A DNA stretch of 62,161 nucleotides from Lachnospiraceae bacterium (GTDB taxonomy: Bacteria > Bacillota > Clostridia > Lachnospirales > Lachnospiraceae): assembly GCA_015057665.1 (NCBI GenBank), contig SVDY01000009.1, positions 24,987 to 87,147 of the forward strand. Direction: 5' to 3'. Of the stretch, positions 34,372-42,698 are shown piece by piece (positions within the stretch are counted from its first letter, which is position 1; every line of letters begins with the position of its first letter). The notes beneath the pieces are model-generated. The model saw nothing but the letters and a program-made list of their open reading frames with translations, was not told where the DNA came from and did no database searches. A program made the position numbers and the translations under genes.

Positions 34372-35484
34372 ATGAAAATCGCTGTATTGGGAAGTGGAAA
34401 TGTAGGAACATTGATTAGTGCGCAGATGACACTGAAAGGACATGAGGTTCGTTTGTATTCCAGAAAGGCACATTTGTTTGGGAAAACCATAGTTTATGAA
34501 GATGTGGATTTGGCTGTACAACAGGAGGTTGAGTTATGTCTTGTATCCAGTAATCTGAAAGAGGTTGTGACAGGAACTGATTTGGTTATTGTCACAGTTC
34601 CTTCGTTTGCGATTAAAGAATTAATGGAACGAGTTTTCCCTCTGATTGATATCACAACTCGCGTAATGTTTTTTCCGGGAACAGGTGGAGTGGAATTCTA
34701 TTGTAAGGAATTTGTTGAGGCAGGTGGAGTTGTGTTTGGGTCTCAGAGAGTGTGTTCTGTTGCCCGGTTAAAAGAATATGGAAAACATGTTATTGGAAGT
34801 GGAAAAAGAACAGAAATGTTTGTGGCAGCAATTCCGTCTCAATACGGAGAAGAAGCAAAAAATCTCATAGAATCTTTCTTCGATATTAAGACGACGGCTC
34901 TTCCAAACTATTTGTCAGTTACATTTACACCAAGTAATCCAATTTTACATACATCCAGATTATATGCTTTATTTAATGACTACGATCCTGAAGTTGGATA
35001 TGATTCTATTCCGTTGTTCTATGAAGAATGGAGTTTGGAAGCAAGTGAAGTATTAATTGCTTTGGATGCGGAAGTACAGGAGATGTGCCGTTTGATTCCG
35101 TTGGATTTAACAGATGTAAGATCATTATTGCTTCATTATGAATCTGAGGATGCGGTTCAGTTAAAGAATAAAATCTGCAGCATTGGCAGTTTTAAGGGGC
35201 TGACTACTCCACAGATAGAAAAGAATGGGAAAAAGCATCCGGATTTAGAATCCCGTTATTTTACAGCTGATTTTCCATATGGTCTACTCATTCTGAAAGC
35301 CTTTGCAAATATTTGTAACATGAAGACACCGATGATGGACAAAGTAATTGGATGGTATCAGCAACTGATTGGTAAAGAATATCTGACAGAAAATATGGGT
35401 CTGGGAAAGGATTCTATGGATATTACTTTGCCACAGCATTACGAAATCGAAACCATAGATGACATTGTAAAATACTATGAATAA
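34372..35484 (+). CDS. Octopine/nopaline (opine) dehydrogenase-like enzyme
   Basis: 370 residues. The Rossmann GxGxxG is at the start (AVLGSGNVGTLISAQMTLKG). The octopine dehydrogenase-type C-terminal domain begins near residue 180 (VTFTPSNPILHTSRLYALF, with the conserved Asn-Pro-x-x-His). These enzymes reductively join an amino acid and an alpha-keto acid with NAD(P)H. It is unusual in a polysaccharide locus and sits in the same run of genes, 20 bases after licD. It could make an amino-acid-based substituent. A glycerol-3-phosphate dehydrogenase role is less likely from the C-terminal motif. Tandem ATGs; the second has better spacing. Confidence 0.8.
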   Translation: MKIAVLGSGNVGTLISAQMTLKGHEVRLYSRKAHLFGKTIVYEDVDLAVQQEVELCLVSSNLKEVVTGTDLVIVTVPSFAIKELMERVFPLIDITTRVMFFPGTGGVEFYCKEFVEAGGVVFGSQRVCSVARLKEYGKHVIGSGKRTEMFVAAIPSQYGEEAKNLIESFFDIKTTALPNYLSVTFTPSNPILHTSRLYALFNDYDPEVGYDSIPLFYEEWSLEASEVLIALDAEVQEMCRLIPLDLTDVRSLLLHYESEDAVQLKNKICSIGSFKGLTTPQIEKNGKKHPDLESRYFTADFPYGLLILKAFANICNMKTPMMDKVIGWYQQLIGKEYLTENMGLGKDSMDITLPQHYEIETIDDIVKYYE

Positions 35485-35538
35485 TTTACAATTTGTAATA
35501 TAGACACAGCAAGAGTTGATTGAATTAAAGGAAATGAT

Positions 35539-37398
35539 ATGTTGAAAAAAACAATAAGAAAAATACGAACTATAAGTTCTCCGGAAGGAAAAACAAAAAG
35601 ATATCGATGGGTATTGTGTATAATCGCAATAGTTGCGTTGATTACTAGCTGTTTTTGTTTAGGATTGATGGGATTGTACTTTTCTACGGGACTACACAAG
35701 CTGGACTTGTTTGCGTTTTATTTACAACAACCTAAATTGGTACTTTTAAATACAGTGCCGTACATCTTGTTGGGTCTGTTTGGGTGGATTTTCTTTAATC
35801 GAGCATGGGCTGGATTTTTAACCGCATCAACAGTATGTATAGTTTATTCATTTACAAATTATTGGAAATTGGTGTCCAGAGATGATCCCATTTTTGCAGA
35901 AGATTTATCCTTATTGAAAGAAGCGGTAAAGATGTCTGACGAATATATTACTATTACCTGGCAGATGTATCTGGCACTGGGTCTGGTAATTTTTGGAACG
36001 ATTATACTGGCAATTTTGATAAAAGGAAGATTTGAAAGAAAATCATTACGATTAGTGCTGATATCAATTCTAATATTGAGTACTTTATGGATGTATAACA
36101 ATATATATATATCGCCAACTATATATGATTCATTTTCCGCATGGCAGAAATTGAATCCATGGTTCGAGAATAGTAAATATATATCTCGAGGCGGCATATA
36201 CCCATTTATTTATAGTATTCAACGAGCTGTACCGCAGCCTCCGGAAGGATATGAGGAAGAAGAAGCCAAAAAACTTCTTGACGCAGAAGAATATGATTTC
36301 ATTCCAGAGGAAAAACAAGTAAATCTGATGTTGGTAATGTATGAGGCGTTTTCTGATTTGACAAACTATACGAATAATATTACTGAGGCGGACCCTTATG
36401 AATATTTTCACAAACTTCAGGAAGAAAGTTTGTGTGGCGAACTTGTAACAAATATATTCGCAGGAGGAACTATAGATACAGAAAGAAGTGTATTAACTGG
36501 ATTTTCCAAATTGTCATCTTTTCGAAAGAGTAGTTGGAGTTATGCTAGATATTTTGGTGAGATGGGATATATTTTAGAAGGATCTCATGCGGGATATAAG
36601 GCATTTTATAATAGACATAATATTAACAGGAATTTAGGAATAGATAATTATCGATTTATAGAGAATTATTATAACGAGATTGTGGATGGAATTCCGATGG
36701 ACGATGATTTTCTGCCGGAAATAAGCCGTTTGTTTGAAGAAGCGATAGATAGTGGGAAAAAAGTTTTTTCTTTTAATGTAACTTATCAGAATCACGGTCC
36801 TTATGCGGCGACGATGAGTTCTACAAGTAAGGAGTATGTTCCACAGGGAGATTTAAAAACGGAAGATTATGCTATTGTGAATAATTATCTGACAGGAGTG
36901 GAAAATACAGCTGGTCATATGTATCAAATGGCAGAGCGCTTCCGCAATCATGAAGAGCCGGTTATTCTTGTCTTTTTTGGAGACCATAAACCGTGGCTTG
37001 GAGAATCCAGTACAACATACACGGCCTTGGGAATAGATATTTTTGAAGAAACGGAAGAAAGTTTTTATAACCACTATAATACGGAATATCTTATTTGGGC
37101 CAACAACGCTGCTAAAAAGGTATTGGAAAATGACTTTGTAGGGCAAGGACCTACCATTAGCCCGTGTTATTTGATGAATGTATTATTTAATCAATGTGGA
37201 TGGCAGGGGCCTTCCCTTATGAAAATATCCAATAAATTGATGGAAAATCTTCCTGTTGTGACAAATAACGATAGATATCTGCAAAATGGAAAATTGGTAA
37301 CATCAGAGGAGGTTACACCGGAAAATAATGCTTTGTTTGATAACTTGAAAAAGGCACAATTTTATTTGGCTAATGATTATTACAAGAATCAAGAATAG
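35539..37398 (+). CDS. LTA-synthase-like phosphoglycerol transferase (sulfatase fold)
   Basis: 619 residues. About five N-terminal membrane segments (25-50, 65-88, 90-110, 143-163, 170-187), then an extracytoplasmic alkaline-phosphatase/sulfatase-fold domain. The metal Glu is near 269 (VMYEAFSD), the catalytic Thr near 311 (AGGTIDTERS), and GDHKPWLG (about 481) holds the metal Asp-His. This is the LtaS/MdoB layout: transfer of phosphoglycerol or a similar head group from lipid to a polymer or sugar outside the membrane. Last gene before the terminator at 37411. Confidence 0.9.
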   Translation: MLKKTIRKIRTISSPEGKTKRYRWVLCIIAIVALITSCFCLGLMGLYFSTGLHKLDLFAFYLQQPKLVLLNTVPYILLGLFGWIFFNRAWAGFLTASTVCIVYSFTNYWKLVSRDDPIFAEDLSLLKEAVKMSDEYITITWQMYLALGLVIFGTIILAILIKGRFERKSLRLVLISILILSTLWMYNNIYISPTIYDSFSAWQKLNPWFENSKYISRGGIYPFIYSIQRAVPQPPEGYEEEEAKKLLDAEEYDFIPEEKQVNLMLVMYEAFSDLTNYTNNITEADPYEYFHKLQEESLCGELVTNIFAGGTIDTERSVLTGFSKLSSFRKSSWSYARYFGEMGYILEGSHAGYKAFYNRHNINRNLGIDNYRFIENYYNEIVDGIPMDDDFLPEISRLFEEAIDSGKKVFSFNVTYQNHGPYAATMSSTSKEYVPQGDLKTEDYAIVNNYLTGVENTAGHMYQMAERFRNHEEPVILVFFGDHKPWLGESSTTYTALGIDIFEETEESFYNHYNTEYLIWANNAAKKVLENDFVGQGPTISPCYLMNVLFNQCGWQGPSLMKISNKLMENLPVVTNNDRYLQNGKLVTSEEVTPENNALFDNLKKAQFYLANDYYKNQE

Positions 37399-37410
37399 TT
37401 TAAATGAACG

Positions 37411-37450
37411 AATGCATGTTTAGTTTAGTACTAAACATGCATTTTGTTTT
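37411..37450 (+). terminator. Terminator splitting the polysaccharide locus
   Basis: A perfect 13-bp stem (AATGCATGTTTAG with CTAAACATGCATT) with a 7-nt loop is followed by TTGTTTT. Confidence 0.88.
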
Positions 37451-37462
37451 GAAAAATGTGTA

Positions 37463-37491
37463 TTGACATGTTCAAAACTAAGAGATATCAT
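37463..37491 (+). promoter_or_regulatory. Promoter of the OPA transporter / LicC / glf unit
   Basis: A consensus TTGACA (37463-37468) and TATCAT (37486-37491) are 17 bases apart, just after the terminator, so this unit can be controlled separately. Confidence 0.82.
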
Positions 37492-37545
37492 TTATAAATG
37501 AACAAAGAACTAAAAAAGTATTTTTGGTAGAAAGGTATGATTACA

Positions 37546-38847
37546 ATGGAAAAAAAAGAACATTTGGGTTATACGAGAGAACAATATAAGATTTTCAAAA
37601 AAAATGCGTGGATTGTGTTACTGGCATTTTCGATCTTATATTGTTTCCTGTATTGTGGAAGGCAAAATTTATCATATGCCATGCCGGCAATGATGCAGGA
37701 GGAAGGTTGGACAGCATTACAGCTGGGTGTGCTTTCTTCTGTTCAGTTCTGGACCTATGCATTTGGACATTTGGTAAATGGCAGATTAGGTGAAATAATA
37801 GGTGTTAACAAATTAATTGTAATTGGTATGGTTCTGTCGGCAGCGATGAATATGCTGATTGGATTTCAGGCTAGTTTACTTTTTATAATTATTTTGTGGG
37901 CTGTAAATGGATACGTGCAATCGATGTTGTGGTCACCGGGGATGGCACTGCTTGCAAATTGGTGGCCAAGCAGTAAACGAGGCTTTGCAACGGGTTTTGC
38001 CAATGCCTTTTCCGGGCTTGGTTCAGTAGTAACAGCCTTTGTGGTATCCTTATCCTATATGGTATTTCCAAAGATGGGATGGAGAGGTGCTTTTGTGGGT
38101 TCAGCTATAGTGATGCTTCTTGTTGTAGCTGTATATCCTTTCTTTGCAAAAGAGAAACCTTCAAAAATTGGTTTGCCGGAATATATTGATCCGAATCAGG
38201 TAATAGAAACAAATGATAATGAATTACGATTGATTATCGAGAAAAAAGGAAAATTATATCCGTATATCCATCTTTTAAAACAGTGGCGTTTCGACGTTTG
38301 GATGGTCATTATTGCATGTTCTAGTATTGCAAGATATGGATTACTGACCTGGATTCCAACATACTATACTGAAGTTTTTCAGGCAGATATTGAAACAGGA
38401 ATTATTGGTTCTGTGATTTGTCCTCTTGGTATGGCAGCAGGTGCGCTGGTAATACCATGGTTGTCCGACCGTATGTGGTCCCAGAACAGACTTCCTTGGG
38501 TTGTTATTTCCTCTATAGGGGCGGCACTTACTGTTTTCGGCTTTATGAATGCAGAGCCGGGAATGATTGCCTCTTTCTTGTTATTCTTTGCCGGATTCTT
38601 TATCTATGGAATTAACAGTCTTGTGTGGACTTTCGCTACAGATATCGGAGGAAGAACTTTTGGCGGAACCGCAACGGGAATTTTAGATTGTGCAGCATAT
38701 ATTGGTGCATCTGTACAGGCAATTTTCTTTGGAAGCGTCTTGACCAATAGTGGAAACTGGAATTTAGTATTTGCCTGCATTGTAGGTGTGTTAGTAGTGA
38801 TGATTGTTGCTGCTTTAGTTGCAGGAAAAGGAAATAAAAACAAGTAA
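37546..38847 (+). CDS. MFS transporter, organophosphate:phosphate antiporter (OPA) type
   Basis: 433 residues with 12 membrane segments. The N-terminal YCFLYCGRQNLSYAMPAMM resembles the OPA (GlpT/UhpT/PgtP) start with its conserved Arg, and the NGRLGEIIG loop is the MFS motif A region. OPA members exchange inorganic phosphate for phosphorylated small molecules. The gene stop overlaps the first base of an ATG near the cytidylyltransferase start, so the two are linked. The ATG at 37546 was preferred over 37537 for spacing from AAAGG. In this context phosphocholine, glycerophosphocholine or glycerol-3-phosphate are candidate substrates (inference). Confidence 0.82.
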   Translation: MEKKEHLGYTREQYKIFKKNAWIVLLAFSILYCFLYCGRQNLSYAMPAMMQEEGWTALQLGVLSSVQFWTYAFGHLVNGRLGEIIGVNKLIVIGMVLSAAMNMLIGFQASLLFIIILWAVNGYVQSMLWSPGMALLANWWPSSKRGFATGFANAFSGLGSVVTAFVVSLSYMVFPKMGWRGAFVGSAIVMLLVVAVYPFFAKEKPSKIGLPEYIDPNQVIETNDNELRLIIEKKGKLYPYIHLLKQWRFDVWMVIIACSSIARYGLLTWIPTYYTEVFQADIETGIIGSVICPLGMAAGALVIPWLSDRMWSQNRLPWVVISSIGAALTVFGFMNAEPGMIASFLLFFAGFFIYGINSLVWTFATDIGGRTFGGTATGILDCAAYIGASVQAIFFGSVLTNSGNWNLVFACIVGVLVVMIVAALVAGKGNKNK

Positions 38848-38861
38848 TGAAGGAGAAAAAG

Positions 38862-39770
38862 ATGAGTTTTACATTAAATCAGTTTGAAGTGCTTACACTT
38901 ATTGAAAGAAAACAGGATGATAAATTAACACAGAGAGACATTGCAAAAAAATGTAATCTTTCTTTAGGAAAAACAAATAAGGTATTGGCGGAACTTCAGG
39001 AAATGGAAGTATTGAAAGTTCTTGATGACGCAAAATATAGTGTAACATTAAAAGGTTACGAATTATTAGAACCATACCGGGTGAAAAAGGCAATCTTTAT
39101 GGCAGCGGGTTTTGGAAGCCGTATGGTTCCGGTGACGTTAAACACACCAAAGCCATTAATTAAAGTACATGGAAAAAAATTAATCGAAACGCTTCTCGAT
39201 GCGGTACTTGATGCAGGGATTACAGATATTACAGTGGTGCGCGGTTATCTTGGAGAACAGTTTGACCTGTTATTAAAAAAATATCCGATGATTAAGTTTG
39301 TGGAGAACCCAATCTACAACGAAGCAAATAATATTTCCAGTGCATATGTGGTTAGGGATATGCTCTGCAATGCCTATGTATTAGAATCTGACTTATTATT
39401 ATATAACAAAGATCTGATTCGTAAGTATGAGTATACATCCAACTATCTAGGAATGTATGTGGATCGTACGGATGACTGGTGTTTTGAAACACGAAAAGAC
39501 TATATTACAAAAGTAAAAGTCGGCGGTGAAAACGTACATCATATGTTTGGTATTTCTTACTGGACAAAAGAAGATGGTGAAAAAATGGAACAGGATATTG
39601 AGAAAGTATTCAAGAGTCCGGGCGGAAAAGAAAGATACTGGGATGAAGTCCCTCTGCGTGAATGCATTAAAAACTATAAAGTATGGGTACGTCCTGTAAA
39701 TAAAGGCGATATTATTGAAATCGATACATATAACGAATTGAAACAGATTGATTCCATTTATAATGTATAG
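38862..39770 (+). CDS. HTH-nucleotidyltransferase fusion, LicC-like CTP:phosphocholine cytidylyltransferase
   Basis: 302 residues. Residues 1-75 are a winged helix (NQFEVLTLIERKQDD, LTQRDIAKKCNLSLGKTNKV, LKGYELLEP). From about 78 a nucleotidyltransferase begins: KAIFMAAGFGSRMVPVTLN, TPKPLIKVHGKKLIE, VVRGYLGEQFD, YNEANNISSAYVVRDM, VLESDLLL and FGISYWTKEDGEKM. This order matches LicC, which makes CDP-choline from phosphocholine and CTP. The start at 38862 follows AAGGAG. The N-terminal DNA-binding domain suggests the enzyme also controls transcription, perhaps sensing its substrate (inference). Confidence 0.87.
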   Translation: MSFTLNQFEVLTLIERKQDDKLTQRDIAKKCNLSLGKTNKVLAELQEMEVLKVLDDAKYSVTLKGYELLEPYRVKKAIFMAAGFGSRMVPVTLNTPKPLIKVHGKKLIETLLDAVLDAGITDITVVRGYLGEQFDLLLKKYPMIKFVENPIYNEANNISSAYVVRDMLCNAYVLESDLLLYNKDLIRKYEYTSNYLGMYVDRTDDWCFETRKDYITKVKVGGENVHHMFGISYWTKEDGEKMEQDIEKVFKSPGGKERYWDEVPLRECIKNYKVWVRPVNKGDIIEIDTYNELKQIDSIYNV

Positions 39771-39804
39771 TGTGACGTGGCCTAAATTCAGGGAGCAAAA
39801 AGAT

Positions 39805-40914
39805 ATGAAACATTACGATTATTTGATTGTTGGAGCTGGTCTATATGGCGCTGTTTTCGCACATGAAATGAATAAGAATGGAAAAAACTGCCTTGTCATC
39901 GATAAAAGGGATCACATTGCAGGAAACATTTATTGTGAAGAAGTAGAGGGCATTAATGTACATAAATATGGCGCCCACATATTCCATACCTCAGATAAAG
40001 AGATTTGGGAATATATCAATCAGTTTGCAGAGTTTAATAATTACATCAATTCACCGGTCGCTGTATATAAGGATGAGCTTTATAATCTGCCTTTTAATAT
40101 GAATACTTTCAGCAAAATGTTTAACATTAAAACGCCTGCAGAGGCAAAAGCGAAGATTCAGGCAGAGATTGAGGAACTTGGTATTACAGAACCGAAAAAT
40201 CTGGAAGAGCAGGCTCTCTCTCTGGTGGGGACATCTGTATATGAAAAGCTTGTAAAAGGCTATACAGAAAAACAATGGGGAAGAGACTGTAAAGACCTGC
40301 CTGCATTTATTATTAAAAGACTGCCTCTTCGCTTTACTTACGATAATAATTATTTTAATGACCGTTTCCAGGGGATTCCTGTAGGCGGATATACAAAGAT
40401 TGTAGAGAAGATGCTGGAAGGCAGTGATGTCATTCTTGGTGTGGATTATTTTGACTTTTGTAAAGAGTATCCGAGGGTGTGGGATAAAGTAGTTTATACA
40501 GGAGCACTTGACAGGTTCTATTACTATCAGTACGGGGTTTTAGAATACCGTGCAGTACGTTTTGAAACAGAGAAGCTTGATATGGATAATTATCAGGGCA
40601 ATGCAGTTGTAAATTATACGGAGAGAGAAGTTCCATATACAAGAATTATTGAACACAAACATTTTGAATATGGAAAACAGCCAACAACTGTAATCTCCAG
40701 AGAGTATCCAAGTGAATGGAAGCTGGGAGAAGAACCTTATTATCCTGTCAATGATGAGAAGAATGAGCGGGTGGCCCAAAAGTACCGAACTCTTGCTGCA
40801 AAGGAAGAGAATGTAATATTTGGCGGAAGATTAGGGGAATACCGCTATTACGATATGGACAAAGTAATCAAAGAAGCATTAAATGCGGTAAAAAAAGAAC
40901 AGTCTAATTCTTAA
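39805..40914 (+). CDS. glf: UDP-galactopyranose mutase
   Basis: 369 residues, normal for Glf. The FAD-binding start is YDYLIVGAGLYGAVFAHEM, and KRDHIAGNIYCEE, NVHKYGAHIFHTSDKEIW, GYTEKQWGRD, IPVGGYTKI and the C-terminal FGGRLGEYRYYDMDKVI follow. It converts UDP-Galp to UDP-Galf, so the polymer should contain galactofuranose. It requires reduced FAD, well suited to an anaerobe. The ATG at 39805 follows GGGAGC. Confidence 0.96.
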   Translation: MKHYDYLIVGAGLYGAVFAHEMNKNGKNCLVIDKRDHIAGNIYCEEVEGINVHKYGAHIFHTSDKEIWEYINQFAEFNNYINSPVAVYKDELYNLPFNMNTFSKMFNIKTPAEAKAKIQAEIEELGITEPKNLEEQALSLVGTSVYEKLVKGYTEKQWGRDCKDLPAFIIKRLPLRFTYDNNYFNDRFQGIPVGGYTKIVEKMLEGSDVILGVDYFDFCKEYPRVWDKVVYTGALDRFYYYQYGVLEYRAVRFETEKLDMDNYQGNAVVNYTEREVPYTRIIEHKHFEYGKQPTTVISREYPSEWKLGEEPYYPVNDEKNERVAQKYRTLAAKEENVIFGGRLGEYRYYDMDKVIKEALNAVKKEQSNS

Positions 40915-40939
40915 ATATAAAAATACACAATCCTGACAC

Positions 40940-40968
40940 TTGTCGAAATGCTTTAAAAGGTGTAGAAT
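40940..40968 (+). promoter_or_regulatory. Promoter of the LCP gene
   Basis: TTGTCG (40940-40945) and TAGAAT (40963-40968) are 17 bases apart. Confidence 0.7.
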
Positions 40969-41008
40969 AAATTGTAATTTATTGTGAAATACAAAAGGGG
41001 TAATGCAT

Positions 41009-42448
41009 ATGTCAGAGTTTCAGTTTAAAGCGAAGAAAAAGAATAGATTTGTTGTATGGTTTAAAAAACAGAACGCTGTAAAAAAAGCAGCCGTTATTTT
41101 GGCGGCGGCAGCAGTGGTCATTGCTTTAGGTGTAGCAGTAGTAAGTGGTTATCTCATGTCTAAGTTTGATAAGATAGATACGGAAACCTTTAAAGATGGT
41201 GATATTATTGTCAATGACGAGTTAGAAGACATAGGCGTTGGCTATACCAATTTTGTTCTCTTTGGTGCAGATTCCAGAGATAATGATGTAACAAAGGATT
41301 TGAATACAGACTCGATTATTATTGTAAGCCTGAATAATGAGACAAAAGAGATTAAGTTAGTATCTGTGTATCGAGATACACTTTTAGATATTAAGAATAA
41401 TAACATTCAGAAGTGTAATTCTGCATACAGACGCGGCGGTGCAAAACAGGCAATCAATATGCTTAACATGAATCTGGACTTGAATATTCAGAAGTACGTT
41501 ACGGTAAACTGGAGCGTGGTATCAGAAGTTATTGATACACTGGGTGGTGTTGAGGTAGATGTGTCTGAAGCAGAGATGAAGGAAATGAATAAATTCATTC
41601 TTGAAACTGCAGCAGTTGCGCATAAAAAAGTTAATTATATCAAGAAGCCTGGAAAGCAGACTTTAGACGGTGTTCAGGCTACAACCTATGCTCGAATCCG
41701 TAAAGGTGTCGGTGACGATTATGCAAGAACAGGACGTCAGAGACTTTTAATTGAACTTGCATTAAAAAAAGCAGTTAAAGCAGATCTTGGAACTATCAAT
41801 GACCTGATTGATACTGTATTTCCACAGATTTCTACGAATCTCACCATGTCAGAAATTTTAAAATATGCTAAGAGCTTGACAAAATATCAGATTGGAGAGA
41901 CTTCCGGATTCCCATTTGAAAAGTGGAATGCGACTCTTTCCGGAAGAGGAAGCTGTGCTTATACAAAAGACCTTGCCGGCGAAGTATCACAGCTCCATGA
42001 ATTTTTGTTTGGTACGGTAAATTATGAGCCATCGAATAAAGTTAAGAGTATTGGGGATGAGATTGCATATGTTGTTAGAAATGCCAAAGGCTCTCTCCAG
42101 TCAGAGGATTATGTGGAAGATTCAGACGACGATGATATGACAAGTGAGGATACGACTACTAACACATCTGATGAATCCGAAAGCACAACAGAATCTGAAG
42201 ATGGAACAACAGAACAGGACAATGATGCGGACAGTACTACCGCTCAGGAACCGGATACATCCGTGGAAAATGAACCGGCAACAGACAAGGAAGAACCAGA
42301 TACATCCGTAGAAAACGAACCGGACAATAACAATCAGGGCGGTTCTAACGATTCCCAGGATGAAGGGCAGGGTGCGTCTGATTCAGGAAACCAGTCGACT
42401 TCAGATGTGAATCCTGCAGCAGAAATTAATAATGATGATGCAAATTAA
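41009..42448 (+). CDS. LytR-CpsA-Psr (LCP) family glycopolymer ligase
   Basis: 479 residues. A basic N-terminus and one membrane segment (about 25-50) lead to the LCP domain (about 85-310): LFGADSRDNDVTKDLNTDSI, SVYRDTLLDI, CNSAYRRGGAKQA, WSVVSEVIDTLGGVEVDVS, LDGVQATTYARIRK and DYARTGRQRLLIE. The conserved Arg and Asp that bind lipid pyrophosphate are present. LCP enzymes attach capsule or teichoic acid to peptidoglycan. A low-complexity tail of over 100 residues, rich in Asp, Glu, Ser and Thr, holds a repeated EPDTSVENEP unit. The second of two ATGs was chosen for spacing from AAAGGGG. Confidence 0.93.
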   Translation: MSEFQFKAKKKNRFVVWFKKQNAVKKAAVILAAAAVVIALGVAVVSGYLMSKFDKIDTETFKDGDIIVNDELEDIGVGYTNFVLFGADSRDNDVTKDLNTDSIIIVSLNNETKEIKLVSVYRDTLLDIKNNNIQKCNSAYRRGGAKQAINMLNMNLDLNIQKYVTVNWSVVSEVIDTLGGVEVDVSEAEMKEMNKFILETAAVAHKKVNYIKKPGKQTLDGVQATTYARIRKGVGDDYARTGRQRLLIELALKKAVKADLGTINDLIDTVFPQISTNLTMSEILKYAKSLTKYQIGETSGFPFEKWNATLSGRGSCAYTKDLAGEVSQLHEFLFGTVNYEPSNKVKSIGDEIAYVVRNAKGSLQSEDYVEDSDDDDMTSEDTTTNTSDESESTTESEDGTTEQDNDADSTTAQEPDTSVENEPATDKEEPDTSVENEPDNNNQGGSNDSQDEGQGASDSGNQSTSDVNPAAEINNDDAN

Positions 42449-42458
42449 TAAATCAGAA

Positions 42459-42523
42459 AAAGAATCCGATAACCGGATTCTTTTTTTGTTCTATAAAAAA
42501 CTTCGTTTCTATAGAACAAAAAA
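42459..42523 (+). terminator. Terminator of the LCP gene plus a second inverted repeat
   Basis: A 10-bp stem (AAAGAATCCG with CGGATTCTTT) is followed by seven T residues. These T residues begin a second 14-bp inverted repeat (TTTTTTGTTCTATA, 42482-42495, with TATAGAACAAAAAA, 42510-42523). Confidence 0.85.
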
Positions 42524-42539
42524 TGCTCCGCAAGGATCC

Positions 42540-42592
42540 CAGCGACGAGGAAAAGACCGAGCTTGCCAGGGCTTTTGGCGACTTCTCAGGGA
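42540..42592. repeat. Dispersed hairpin repeat, copy B
   Basis: CAGCGACGAG, then a CCGAGCTTGC core, then GGCGAC match copy A at 596. The centre folds with AAAAG against CTTTT and CC against GG, different bases from copy A but the same shape. It lies in the 250-base gap after the LCP gene; no gene was seen there. Confidence 0.5.
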
Positions 42593-42698
42593 AAGGGAAA
42601 TGGTCGGTTTGTATATCAGATAAAGAAACCACTGCTTGAAAAGAGAAAGCCCATTAGGTTAAAATAAAAAAAAGATATGATTCGAGGAGGAAACACCT

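Noticed and set aside
23167..42448. Polysaccharide locus as a recent horizontal transfer
   Set aside because: Its AT-rich composition is usual for such loci, and no mobile genes or flanking repeats were found, so transfer cannot be shown from this window.
42120..42448. Low-complexity tail of the LCP protein as a frameshifted or separate gene
   Set aside because: The frame is continuous, codons are normal, and acidic Ser/Thr-rich tails occur in wall-linked proteins.
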